A DNA stretch of 45,312 nt from an uncultured Gammaproteobacteria bacterium (lineage in GTDB: Bacteria > Pseudomonadota > Gammaproteobacteria > GCA-002705445 > GCA-002716945): the NCBI GenBank assembly GCA_902628335.1, contig CACOMO010000001.1, forward strand, positions 1 to 45,312. Reading direction: 5' to 3'. The notes under the pieces are model-generated. The model ran no database searches. It was not told where the DNA came from and saw only the letters and a program-made list of their open reading frames with translations. Numbering within the stretch: position 1 is the stretch's first letter; each line of letters begins with the position of its first letter. Below, piece by piece: positions 8,249-16,439 of this stretch. The translations under genes and the position numbers were made by a program.

Positions 8249-9172
8249 TTAATCTACTATATTTATCAACGATTGGTCTTTTAGTTTTTCTTGACCCATG
8301 AATACTACCATATCATTTTCATTTAAACCTGATGTAACCTGAATTAAAGCATCGCTCCTAACGCCTATGGTTATCTCTTTCAACACAGATCTATCTTCAT
8401 TGATAACATAGACAAAGTGCTTTCCATTTATACTTAAGAGGGCTTCTTCGGGAATAAGAATTGCATCATTGATGCTTTCAAGTATCAAGTCTACTTTCAT
8501 TAATAAACCTGGTTTGAGTATATTATCATTATTATCAAGCAACGAATATGCTGCTATTGTTCTGGTACCTTTATCAATACGAGTATCAATGAAATCTAGT
8601 TTACCTGTAAATTTTTTGTTTGCTAGGTTAGAAGAGGTTGCTCTGATTTTTATATCTGTAGTCAAAAAAGGGGTTAATCTTTCTGGTAAATTTAATTCAA
8701 GTTTCATTTTAGTATTATTATCTAATGAGGAAAGGAATGAACCTTTTGTAACCGCATCTCCAACATTTTTCTTGCTCAGTCCAATCAACCCATTAAAGGG
8801 TGCATATATCTCAGCCATGCCAACTTTATCAGATGAGAGTATACTGTATAGTTTCTGATTTTTAGAGATTTCTGTTCCCTCAATAAAATGAATGCCATGG
8901 ATAACACCATTAACTTTTGATGTAATATCAATCGATTGCAAGGATTTAATTGTTGATATCGCACGAAATTTTCGTTCGGCAGTGTCAATGATCACAGGCT
9001 TAACTTTCACTGCGGTAATTTGTGTTTGATTAAGAAATTTCATATAAGATTGGTACTTAATTGCCAAGTTTATCGCGCCATAGATTAAACCAATTACGAG
9101 AATGACTATAAGTAGGTTGAGTGGTGTTAGGTCTTTTATGTAATCTTTAATCTTTGCTATCATCAGAATCAA
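8249..9172 (-). CDS. RND efflux periplasmic adaptor (membrane fusion protein)
   Basis: A 307-residue adaptor that would link the RND pump to an outer-membrane channel. It has an N-terminal membrane anchor (about residues 15-38) and no lipobox, then a lipoyl/barrel-sandwich domain split around a short hairpin (SIDITSKVNGVIHGIHFIEGTEI and YAPFNGLIGLSKKNVGDAV), a beta-barrel (KFTGKLDFIDTRIDKGTRTIAAYSLLDN) and a membrane-proximal domain. The hairpin is much shorter than in AcrA, as in heavy-metal and MexH-like adaptors. The start overlaps the end of pgeF by 26 bases, or by 17 if Met4 is used; the sequence does not decide between them. Confidence 0.9.
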   Translation of the reverse strand: MILMIAKIKDYIKDLTPLNLLIVILVIGLIYGAINLAIKYQSYMKFLNQTQITAVKVKPVIIDTAERKFRAISTIKSLQSIDITSKVNGVIHGIHFIEGTEISKNQKLYSILSSDKVGMAEIYAPFNGLIGLSKKNVGDAVTKGSFLSSLDNNTKMKLELNLPERLTPFLTTDIKIRATSSNLANKKFTGKLDFIDTRIDKGTRTIAAYSLLDNNDNILKPGLLMKVDLILESINDAILIPEEALLSINGKHFVYVINEDRSVLKEITIGVRSDALIQVTSGLNENDMVVFMGQEKLKDQSLINIVD

Positions 9173-9905
9173 TGCATATTATTGAGACTATACGTCCAGT
9201 CTGATTCTCTCTGCGATAAGAGTAATACTGATCTGGATTAGAAAATGTGCAAATATTTTCTAAGAAAATTTGTTCTACACCGGCTTGCTTTAAAATTATC
9301 TTAGCCACATATTTCAAATCTAAGTGCCATGCACCTATGTCTTTTGTACGTGAAAAAAATTTTGTAGAGATTTTAGATAATTTATTAAATACATCCTCAC
9401 GTATAATATAATTTTCCGGATTTATAGATGGACCAATCCATACCACGACATCTTTTGGATTCCTTGCAAATCTCTTAAGGAATTTCTGAATGATTCCACT
9501 TGCTAGTCCTCTCCAACCGGCATGAATTACGCCAATCTTATCCCCATTATTACTTGCGATTATTATTGGCAAACAATCTGCGGATAAAACCGCTAACGGC
9601 AGACCTCTTACGGACGTATAACACGAGTCACATACTAAATTATCAGACGGACTTTTTGCAACTCTAACAGTAGCACTGTGAATTTGCTTCATGAATACTG
9701 GCTTTGTATTTAGATTTAACTGCTTAGCCATGGAATCACGATTTTTTATCACGTCTTTAGGATTATCTCCGACATCTAAACTCATATTTGAAAACTCAAA
9801 TGCTCCACTACTCCACCCTCCGATCTTAGTAGAGTGGTAAGCTATGATATTTTTAGGCGCACCCCAAGCAATTTTTCTTATTTGTACATCCATATTAGTT
9901 TCCAA
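9147..9905 (-). CDS. pgeF: YfiH/PgeF family protein (peptidoglycan editing factor, multicopper-oxidase-like)
   Basis: Member of the DUF152/YfiH family, 252 residues. Homologues have been described as copper-type polyphenol oxidases, as purine nucleoside-processing enzymes, and in E. coli as an editing factor that removes wrongly built peptidoglycan precursors. The metal-site motifs are present: LSADCLPI (cysteine), VIHAGWRGLASG (histidine) and WIGPSINPENYIIREDVF, with YSYRRENQTGR near the C-terminus. It overlaps rluD by 11 bases, the common proteobacterial rluD-pgeF order, and the efflux adaptor starts inside its 3' end. Confidence 0.92.
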   Translation of the reverse strand: METNMDVQIRKIAWGAPKNIIAYHSTKIGGWSSGAFEFSNMSLDVGDNPKDVIKNRDSMAKQLNLNTKPVFMKQIHSATVRVAKSPSDNLVCDSCYTSVRGLPLAVLSADCLPIIIASNNGDKIGVIHAGWRGLASGIIQKFLKRFARNPKDVVVWIGPSINPENYIIREDVFNKLSKISTKFFSRTKDIGAWHLDLKYVAKIILKQAGVEQIFLENICTFSNPDQYYSYRRENQTGRIVSIICIDSDDSKD

Positions 9906-10833
9906 GTGCTAATGACATTACAACATTAAATGCATCCCCAGGTAAACACTCAATTTCAATATCTTTATCATTAGAAGGGTGTTTAAACTTCAAATAGTAG
10001 GCATGGAGAGCAATTCCCTCATAATTCTCCATATATTCTTGAAGTTTCCTATTTTTTTTGAGTTTACTATTTTTGAAACCATACAATTTATCTCCAAGGA
10101 CTGGATGTCCTAAATTAGATAAATGAACTCTTATTTGATGAGTACGGCCAGTGACTATCTCTACATCTAATACTGACGCATACTCTTTATATAAAGTAGA
10201 ATGGATAATAGTCTTTGCGTGTTTACCATTATCATCGACAATCATTTTTTTTCTATTAGTTCGGTGCCGACGCACAGATTTATTTATTGTAACACTACTC
10301 TTGAGTGAGCCAGACACAACAGCCTTATATTTTTTTGTAATTTTTCTCTCTTGAAGAAGTTTAGAGAGAAAGAACTGGCTTTTGAGATTTTTACATACAA
10401 TCAAAATGCCTGAGGTTTGCTTGTCTAGTCTGTGTATAATGCCTGCTCTGGGTAATGTTTTTAGTTTTGAGTTGTAATGCAATAGAGCATTTTGTAAAGT
10501 TCCATTGTAATTGCCTATGGCTGTGTGTGTCACCATCCCCGATGGCTTGTTCACAATTAATAATATCTCATCCTCATATATAATATTGAGCTCAATATCC
10601 TCAGGTAAAATGTCGATTTCCTCGTCCTCAATTAGTTCGATCTCTATTTTGGATGTTTGCTTAATCTTATCTTTGGATAGACACTCTCGTCCGTTCACCA
10701 AGAGTCTTTTATCCTTTATCCATTTCTGGATTCTCGAACGAGAGTACTCAGGTAATTCTCTAGATATGATTTGATCAAGTCTAAGTTCATGATCTGGCAA
10801 GATATTAAATTCAAAAATATTCTTAGATTTCAT
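9895..10833 (-). CDS. rluD: Ribosomal large subunit pseudouridine synthase D
   Basis: RluD makes the conserved pseudouridines of helix 69 in 23S rRNA. The 312-residue protein has an N-terminal S4 RNA-binding domain (about 15-75, LDQIISRELPEYSRSRIQKWI) and a catalytic domain with GIIHRLDKQTSGIL, where D137 is the nucleophile. EIVTGRTHQIRVHLSNLGHPVLGDKLYG is the second signature. It leads a leftward string with pgeF and the RND pair, and is divergent from bamD with only 34 bases between them. Adjacent rluD and bamD in opposite directions is a familiar gammaproteobacterial and betaproteobacterial arrangement. Confidence 0.96.
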   Translation of the reverse strand: MKSKNIFEFNILPDHELRLDQIISRELPEYSRSRIQKWIKDKRLLVNGRECLSKDKIKQTSKIEIELIEDEEIDILPEDIELNIIYEDEILLIVNKPSGMVTHTAIGNYNGTLQNALLHYNSKLKTLPRAGIIHRLDKQTSGILIVCKNLKSQFFLSKLLQERKITKKYKAVVSGSLKSSVTINKSVRRHRTNRKKMIVDDNGKHAKTIIHSTLYKEYASVLDVEIVTGRTHQIRVHLSNLGHPVLGDKLYGFKNSKLKKNRKLQEYMENYEGIALHAYYLKFKHPSNDKDIEIECLPGDAFNVVMSLALGN

Positions 10834-10855
10834 ACCACATATCCTATAACTAATC

Positions 10856-10861
10856 TATAAT
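10856..10861 (+). promoter_or_regulatory. Putative -10 box for bamD
   Basis: TATAAT ends six bases before the bamD ATG. If used, transcription would begin at or next to the start codon, giving a leaderless message. No ribosome binding site is visible before bamD. A weaker TATAAC at 10845 could give a short leader instead. Confidence 0.35.
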
Positions 10862-10867
10862 ATCAAA

Positions 10868-11740
10868 ATGATTAGAAAATATCTCGTAACTTATCTGGTA
10901 ATAATTTGTCTTTTACCAGGTTGTAGCTTCTTAGATAAGATGCTTGAAGAAGAAGATACTACAGTTGGTCTGACAGCAGCACAATTATACCTTGAAGGAA
11001 AGGAGTTTCTCAATTTGGAAGATTTTAATAATGCCATTAGATATTTTGAAGTATTAGAATCAAGATACCCTTTTGGGAAATATTCAACGCAAGCAATGTT
11101 AGATCTCTCATATGCATATTATGCCTCAGCTCAACGTGATAAAGCCATAATAGAAATAAATAGATTTATTAGACTATATCCTAATCATCCAGAAGTGTCT
11201 TATGCTTACTACCTAAGAGCACTTTCAAATTTTGATAAAGATGCCAATGTACTGACGAGATTCTTTGGGTATGACCCATCAAGATATGATGTCACAGCAT
11301 TAAAAGAATCTTTTAATGATTTCTCATTAGTAGTTAATAGATATCCAGATAGTAAATATGCCGAAGATTCTTTAAACAGACTAATCTATATTAGAAATCA
11401 AATTGCTAGGAGTGAACTTTATATAGCAGAATACTATCATAAACGTGCAGCTCACGTTGCTGCAATTGAACGAGTAAAATTCATGCTTGAAAATTACGGT
11501 GGAACACCGAGTACAGAAAGAGGTCTCCTAATTTTAATTGAAAGCTACAATAGTTTAAATATGAGACAGTTAGCTTTTGATGCTGCGAGAGTGCTCAAAA
11601 AAAATTATCCGGAATATAGAGTAGAAGAAGTAGATAAAATAATAATAGTTTCAAAAATTGATGCCAATAAGGATAAAAGTTCATCAGACAGTTCCTCTGA
11701 TGATAATAGTTGGTATGATATTTTTAATATATTAGATTAA
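10868..11740 (+). CDS. bamD: Outer-membrane assembly lipoprotein BamD
   Basis: Essential lipoprotein of the BAM complex that folds beta-barrel proteins into the outer membrane. A lipoprotein signal peptide ends with the lipobox LLPGC, giving lipidated Cys19. Tetratricopeptide-like repeats follow (LEDFNNAIRYFEVLESRYPFGKYS; SAQRDKAIIEINRFIRLYPNHPEV; VVNRYPDSKYAEDSLNR), matching the BamD fold. At 290 residues it is longer than E. coli BamD; the excess is mainly a serine- and aspartate-rich tail after residue 265, probably disordered. It runs towards nadE and the two genes end three bases apart. Confidence 0.95.
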   Translation: MIRKYLVTYLVIICLLPGCSFLDKMLEEEDTTVGLTAAQLYLEGKEFLNLEDFNNAIRYFEVLESRYPFGKYSTQAMLDLSYAYYASAQRDKAIIEINRFIRLYPNHPEVSYAYYLRALSNFDKDANVLTRFFGYDPSRYDVTALKESFNDFSLVVNRYPDSKYAEDSLNRLIYIRNQIARSELYIAEYYHKRAAHVAAIERVKFMLENYGGTPSTERGLLILIESYNSLNMRQLAFDAARVLKKNYPEYRVEEVDKIIIVSKIDANKDKSSSDSSSDDNSWYDIFNILD

Positions 11741-11743
11741 TAA

Positions 11744-12496
11744 TTAACTAGTTTTGAGTTTTTCGTCAATAATGCAAACTGGTATTGGATTCATTTTGTG
11801 CAAATTATCTTTTCTAATTTCAACATATTTTTGATAATGTTTGCTACTAGGGTTTGACATAGCTTCCTCAATCTCTTCGTATGATAAACCCAGTTGATCT
11901 TCATCATTTCTGCCATCCTCCCAGAGACCATCTGTAGGTGGTGCTTTGATGATATCTTGGTGTATATTTAAATAAGTTGCTAGTGACCTTACTTCAGATT
12001 TTGTCAAGTCTGCTATTGGAGAAATATCTACTCCTCCATCTCCGTATTTAGTGTAGAAGCCTACGCCAAAATCCTCTACTTTATTACCTGTCCCGACAAC
12101 GATACCAGAGGACGAAGCTGCGATTTGGTATAGTGCTATCATTCTCATTCTCGCCTTAGTATTAGCAAGGCCAAGATCACTAGAGAAACCTAAGTCAGTA
12201 AAGTCACTTTCAAAACTATCATATATTTTAGACATATCAATTTTGTAGTGAGATACGTTTGAATGGTCGTCTACTAATTGGTTGCAGTGAAGCAAACTGA
12301 GAGATATGTCTGGTGATCTAATTGGTAAAGTTATAACAATTGTCTTCTTTCCGGTAAGTGCACAAAGTTTACTTACTAATGCTGAATCAATGCCACCAGA
12401 GACGCCAACTATAAAAGCTGATAAAGTACTTTTTGAGTTATCCATATAGGACTCTAGCCAATTCTGAATATGTGAAACTACAGCTTTATTATTCAT
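11744..12496 (-). CDS. nadE: Ammonia-dependent NAD(+) synthetase NadE
   Basis: Last step of NAD synthesis: amidation of deamido-NAD with ATP. The 250-residue protein has the PP-loop VGVSGGIDSALVSKL near residue 30 and the conserved TKARMRMIALYQIA and GTGNKVEDFGVGFYTKYGDGGVDISPIADLTK blocks. There is no N-terminal nitrilase domain, so it should use free ammonia or a separate glutaminase. It stands alone on the minus strand between bamD (convergent) and a small membrane protein (divergent). With nadA it shows that NAD is made de novo here. Confidence 0.95.
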   Translation of the reverse strand: MNNKAVVSHIQNWLESYMDNSKSTLSAFIVGVSGGIDSALVSKLCALTGKKTIVITLPIRSPDISLSLLHCNQLVDDHSNVSHYKIDMSKIYDSFESDFTDLGFSSDLGLANTKARMRMIALYQIAASSSGIVVGTGNKVEDFGVGFYTKYGDGGVDISPIADLTKSEVRSLATYLNIHQDIIKAPPTDGLWEDGRNDEDQLGLSYEEIEEAMSNPSSKHYQKYVEIRKDNLHKMNPIPVCIIDEKLKTS

Positions 12497-12545
12497 ATTT
12501 TAAAATATCTGTACTTGTGCAAAATGTGAAATCATAATAATAGAG

Positions 12546-12551
12546 TATAAT
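12546..12551 (+). promoter_or_regulatory. Putative -10 box for the coaE-zapD string
   Basis: TATAAT in the 84-base divergent spacer after nadE, about 30 bases before the first rightward ATG. No good -35 hexamer was found at 16-18 bases; TTGTGC at 12515 is too far. Tentative. Confidence 0.35.
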
Positions 12552-12580
12552 AAAATAATCAAAAAATACAAAAAAAGATA

Positions 12581-12769
12581 ATGATACGTATAATTGCAGT
12601 ACTTTTTGTAATATTATTAATACTAATATTATTAAATAGATTAAGAACTAAAAGAGGTTCTAATGAAAAAACTAGAGGAGTTCTAAAGTATTGCGAATAT
12701 TGTAAATCATACGTAACAGATGATCAGAAATGCGTTAATAAAGATTTTGATCATAGGGATTTAGATTGA
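12581..12769 (+). CDS. Small membrane-anchored zinc-ribbon-like protein (resembles PP0621 family)
   Basis: A 62-residue protein with one N-terminal membrane helix (about residues 3-19), a basic linker, and a short cysteine region YCEYCKSYV with a third cysteine eleven residues after the second (QKCVNK). The layout resembles the PP0621-type family of short proteobacterial proteins, which have a membrane anchor plus a small metal-binding knob and no known function. A fourth metal ligand could be H57. It begins a rightward run of overlapping or nearly touching genes ending with zapD. It is probably real because of its biased composition, plausible AAAGATA before the ATG, and tight spacing to the next ORF. 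Confidence 0.65.
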   Translation: MIRIIAVLFVILLILILLNRLRTKRGSNEKTRGVLKYCEYCKSYVTDDQKCVNKDFDHRDLD

Positions 12770-12776
12770 ACGAGCT

Positions 12777-12854
12777 ATGAAACGACCACCACTTCTTTTA
12801 ACACTCACCATCATTATGATGATTGGTATAATACTATCGATATCACTGAGATAA
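12777..12854 (+). CDS. Possible 25-residue single-helix membrane protein upstream of coaE
   Basis: A short ORF reads MKRPPLLLTLTIIMMIGIILSISLR. It has a positive start, then an uninterrupted hydrophobic stretch (residues 6-23), i.e. one membrane helix. It starts seven bases after the stop of the previous gene, and its TAA overlaps the coaE ATG (TAATG), the same junction type used between proven genes here. That position could mean a true small membrane protein, or a short coupling ORF that delivers ribosomes to coaE. No family was recognised. Length is too small for certainty. Confidence 0.45.
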   Translation: MKRPPLLLTLTIIMMIGIILSISLR

Positions 12855-13432
12855 TGAGAAATATTATTATTATAACAGGACCAATAGGTTCTGGAAAATC
12901 GTCAGCATGCAAATTTCTTAAGAAGTATGGTTACAAATACATAAATTCGGATAAACTTGCAAAAGAAATTATTAGAGGTGATAACAATATAAAGAAAAAA
13001 ATTTCTAAGCTTATTAATATAGAGAACGATTTATCTAAGCGTATACCATGGAAAAAAATACGCGACTTTATCTCACTAAGTACGAGTAACAAGAAAAATT
13101 ATGATGCGATAATTCATAATTCTTTCTATAAAAAATTAAATAGTGAGATAAATAACAAAAAATATAATTATGTTATTGAAATACCACTAGTTGAAACGAT
13201 CAAAAAGATTAAACAAAAAAAAGTAATTATTTGTATTTTATCTAATTATAAGAAAAGAAGACAGCGATTCGTTAAAAATAAGCGAAGAAATGAGGTACAA
13301 TTCAATAGTCTTAATAGATTACAAAAAAGTTATAAATTTTATATAAAGAATTCTGACTATGTGATCTATAATAATGATGAAATGGATATAATGACTAATA
13401 GACTGATTTCAATTATTAATAAATATCAATGA
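12854..13432 (+). CDS. coaE: Dephospho-CoA kinase
   Basis: CoaE phosphorylates dephospho-CoA, the final step of coenzyme A synthesis. The 192-residue protein has the P-loop GPIGSGKSSACKFL near residue 10, the substrate-site INSDKLAKEII (a shortened form of the usual DADxIA motif), and the VIEIPLVET strand where other members have a conserved PLL or PLF. The arginine-rich lid is seen in KKRRQRFVKNKRR. It is unusually rich in lysine, isoleucine and asparagine and is more divergent than its neighbours. It is coupled to the ORF before it (TAATG) and to zapD after it (ATGA). In many relatives pilD precedes coaE; here it does not. Confidence 0.88.
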   Translation: MRNIIIITGPIGSGKSSACKFLKKYGYKYINSDKLAKEIIRGDNNIKKKISKLINIENDLSKRIPWKKIRDFISLSTSNKKNYDAIIHNSFYKKLNSEINNKKYNYVIEIPLVETIKKIKQKKVIICILSNYKKRRQRFVKNKRRNEVQFNSLNRLQKSYKFYIKNSDYVIYNNDEMDIMTNRLISIINKYQ

Positions 13433-14196
13433 CAATCTTATCCGATAATCAAGTTACAATCTACGAAGAGCCTGTCGTAGAAAGAGTGCGTAAATTTATT
13501 AGAATGGAGTCATTATTCCAGAAACTATATTTCTTTAAAAATAGAGAAAATCCACTTGAGAGTTATGTTGCACTCCAATCACTTTGCGATATTTATGAGA
13601 TTTTAGCAAGATCTGATATCAAAGCTGAACTAATAAGAGAAATTGAAAATCAGAATCAGATTTTTAAAAAAATACAAGATATTCCACAAACGGACTCTGA
13701 TAAATTGAATTCTATTCTAGAAAAACAAAAACTTCTTCTTGATCTATTGCACGGGACACAAAGTAATTATATCGATTACCTGTCTAACGACGTTCTCTTT
13801 AAAACTATACTAAAGAATTGTTCCTCACAAATGCAACCTGCCTCGGTCGATTTTTGGCTATCCAGAGATATAGTGTGGAGGTCAAACATTATAGATTTAT
13901 GGATTGAGCCACTTCAGTTCATAAAAAAATCAATAGAATTTATTCTTGAACTAATTAGAAAATCTGGGCAATTTAGTGACAAACTTGCTGAGAAAGGATT
14001 TTATATTGATAAGCTTGACCCTAAAAAAAATATACTTCTTGTTAGAATAACAATTGCTACAGATCTCTATTATTTTCCTCAAATAAGTGTGGGGAAACAA
14101 AGGTTAAATATTATGTTTATGACGAAAGATGAATTAAATAATTTCACAAAATACCAAGAAGATGTATCATTTCTTTTAACACTCTGCGCACTATAA
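13429..14196 (+). CDS. zapD: Cell division protein ZapD
   Basis: ZapD (YacF) bundles FtsZ filaments by binding the FtsZ C-terminal peptide, stabilising the Z-ring. The 255-residue protein fits the family length and starts with the usual YEEPVVERVRKFIRMESLFQKL. Other family blocks are ALQSLCDIYEILARSDIKAELIRE and the end region NIMFMTKDELNNFTKYQEDVSFLLTLC. It directly follows coaE with an ATGA overlap, the standard coaE-zapD order. Its 3' end overlaps the convergent Nudix gene by six bases. The FtsZ tail it should recognise is intact in this window (VPAFLRQQ). Confidence 0.92.
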   Translation: MTILSDNQVTIYEEPVVERVRKFIRMESLFQKLYFFKNRENPLESYVALQSLCDIYEILARSDIKAELIREIENQNQIFKKIQDIPQTDSDKLNSILEKQKLLLDLLHGTQSNYIDYLSNDVLFKTILKNCSSQMQPASVDFWLSRDIVWRSNIIDLWIEPLQFIKKSIEFILELIRKSGQFSDKLAEKGFYIDKLDPKKNILLVRITIATDLYYFPQISVGKQRLNIMFMTKDELNNFTKYQEDVSFLLTLCAL

Positions 14197-15267
14197 TTTT
14201 TCGTTATTCTTTTGCCAAAATTTACTTATACCAGCTATGCCACTTCCTCCATTGAGGAATGATAGTCTGATTGACTCTGGAGTGTTATCGATTCCTCCTA
14301 ATGCTAGAATGGGTAATCCAGTTTTTGAACTCAAATTCCTTAAACCCTCCCAACCAAGTTCGTGATTTTGATCTTTTGAAATTAAAATAGGCGATAGTAA
14401 TGCAAAGTCGAAATTAAGTTCACATGCCTTATCTAAATCATCTTTAGAGTGACATGAACTAGATAGGTACTGTAAACTGTGATCGCGAGACCAAATACTG
14501 CTCTTGTCAAGATTTTGTAGTTTATATGAATTATAGTGAATGCCACCAATTAATTCTTTGTAATTTACAGGTAATTTCTCATAAATATTAATCGAATCTA
14601 TTATTAGTAGCCTATGATTATGAACACGTGGAAGAAATGATTTAATATAATTAATATCACTTGATTTCAGAATGTTTTCTATGTAATTTTTCACTAAATT
14701 TAAATAATCAACATCACTCATATCTCCCTGTCTAATTCTACAGGAGTAAATTTGGTGTTTGATGCTTTTCCAGATCTGAAAATGACTGACATTATTTGCA
14801 ATAAATAACTCATTTGGTATCTCAAATAATCTCAGAATTCTGTACGTAGACGGCAAATAATCGAAATTATTGTCATACAATGGGTTAGAGAAGATAATAT
14901 CTTTGTTTTCATTCGATTCTAAGGCGTAATCCTCAGGTAGTGACACAAGAAATATATTTAATTTGACTTGATGATTTTGATATGTGTGTGTGATTGTTTT
15001 AAAAAAAGATATGTGTATCTTAGAATTGTCGACTCTTTTTCCAGATTCGACATAGACGCAATCACAGGGATTTATGCCAATCTCTTCATATAATTCTCTC
15101 TGCAGGCAATCTATTGAATTCTCACTTGTCAATCTTTGACCGCCAGGAAACTCATAAGAATTAATAAATGGTAATTTAGTTCTTTTCACAAAACATAAAG
15201 GTTGTTTGCCAGGACCCATCCAATCATGTGGAGATCTCTTGTATATAAATCCTAACGAACACTCCAT
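14191..15267 (-). CDS. Nudix hydrolase (MutT-like) fused to ThiE-like domain
   Basis: A 358-residue two-domain protein. The N-terminal half is a MutT-type Nudix hydrolase with a complete Nudix box (GGQRLTSENSIDCLQRELYEEIGI split over residues about 42-65), so it should remove oxidised or otherwise unwanted nucleotides such as 8-oxo-dGTP. The C-terminal part (about 205-355) is a thiamine-phosphate-synthase-like barrel ending in LPILALGGIDNTPESIRL. Positions normally used by ThiE look altered (LLIIDS for LLINDR, GIHYNS for GVHLGQ), so thiamine synthesis is doubtful. Nudix-ThiE fusions after secA-argJ are a known gammaproteobacterial feature. It starts five bases after argJ. Confidence 0.85.
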   Translation of the reverse strand: MECSLGFIYKRSPHDWMGPGKQPLCFVKRTKLPFINSYEFPGGQRLTSENSIDCLQRELYEEIGINPCDCVYVESGKRVDNSKIHISFFKTITHTYQNHQVKLNIFLVSLPEDYALESNENKDIIFSNPLYDNNFDYLPSTYRILRLFEIPNELFIANNVSHFQIWKSIKHQIYSCRIRQGDMSDVDYLNLVKNYIENILKSSDINYIKSFLPRVHNHRLLIIDSINIYEKLPVNYKELIGGIHYNSYKLQNLDKSSIWSRDHSLQYLSSSCHSKDDLDKACELNFDFALLSPILISKDQNHELGWEGLRNLSSKTGLPILALGGIDNTPESIRLSFLNGGSGIAGISKFWQKNNEKL

Positions 15268-15272
15268 ATTAA

Positions 15273-16439
15273 TTAAGTTGTATATTTAGAGTTAATTTGA
15301 ACATATTTTGTAGATAGATCAGAAGTAAACATGTTTGCACCATGTGAACCTGCGTTAAGACAAATCTCAATATTTATGTTGGAGTTTTTCATGCTAGCAT
15401 TCAATTTTTTGGAATTGAGACGCTTTACTGGAATTCCTTTCGTGAAAACTACTATATCATTTATCTTTAAAACAACATCATTAGAATTGTATTTAACTTT
15501 ATTGAGGCTCCCTAGTCTTGCTATTATCCTTCCCCAATTAGGATCTTCACCAAACAATGCTGTTTTAAATAAGTTAGAGTTTGCGATTGAATAACAAGCC
15601 ACTCTAGCCTGTGCAAGACTGTATGCTTTGATTACCGAAACTTTGCAAACTTTGGTTGCACCCTCACCATCACTGACTATCATATGTGCTAGGTGATTGA
15701 AAACATTATGGATGTTTTTCTCAATAATTTGATAATTCCTTTTATTTGTTAAATCAATTGACTTAGACCCAGTAGCTACTAACGCTACACTATCATTAGT
15801 CGACATGTCTCCATCAACAGAGATTTTGTTAAATGAATCTGATGCGCAATTTTTAAGAATTTTACTGATAATATTTTTGGATGCTCTAATATCAATAAAA
15901 ATAAATGCTAACATTGTTGCCATATTTGGCTCTATCATTCCCGCGCCCTTACATAATCCTCTTATTTCTACTTCTTTTCCTGATACTTTAAATTTTCTCA
16001 AAACCCACTTCTCATATCTATCTGTTGTCATAATTGCCATAGAGGCTCTCTTGATAGAAGATCTAAATTTAAAATCACATTTATTGATTACATTGATCAC
16101 TTTTTTTATTGGTAATTGTTGTCCTATTATTCCTGTGGAGAATATTAAAATGTTCTCTGCGCTACATCTCAGCTTTCTAGATAAAGTATCGATATAGTCT
16201 TTTGCATTTTTCATACCTTGCTTTCCTGTACATGCATTCGCGTTCCCAGAATTAATAAAAAGATATTTTACTTTTGAGTAAGGATATTTACTTTTATTAA
16301 TAGTTACAGGAATAGCAGGAAATTTGTTCTTAGTTGCAATTAGTGCTAGTGAAGATGTATCCGGTAATTTTATGCATACTCCATCTGTTTTTTTTTCTTT
16401 TATACCCAAGTGAAGAACTTCAATTGATTCTTTAGTCAT
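15273..16439 (-). CDS. argJ: Bifunctional glutamate N-acetyltransferase / ornithine acetyltransferase ArgJ
   Basis: ArgJ moves the acetyl group from N-acetylornithine to glutamate in the cyclic arginine pathway. The precursor cleaves itself before a threonine; the motif KGAGMIEPNMATML is intact, with T the new N-terminus and nucleophile. INSGNANACTG and GEDPNWGRIIARLG are further signatures. The start at 16439 is preferred over an in-frame ATG 18 bases upstream because it makes an ATGA overlap with the secA stop and has GGGAG six bases before it. That gives 388 residues, within family size. secA-argJ-Nudix is a conserved gene order. Confidence 0.95.
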   Translation of the reverse strand: MTKESIEVLHLGIKEKKTDGVCIKLPDTSSLALIATKNKFPAIPVTINKSKYPYSKVKYLFINSGNANACTGKQGMKNAKDYIDTLSRKLRCSAENILIFSTGIIGQQLPIKKVINVINKCDFKFRSSIKRASMAIMTTDRYEKWVLRKFKVSGKEVEIRGLCKGAGMIEPNMATMLAFIFIDIRASKNIISKILKNCASDSFNKISVDGDMSTNDSVALVATGSKSIDLTNKRNYQIIEKNIHNVFNHLAHMIVSDGEGATKVCKVSVIKAYSLAQARVACYSIANSNLFKTALFGEDPNWGRIIARLGSLNKVKYNSNDVVLKINDIVVFTKGIPVKRLNSKKLNASMKNSNINIEICLNAGSHGANMFTSDLSTKYVQINSKYTT

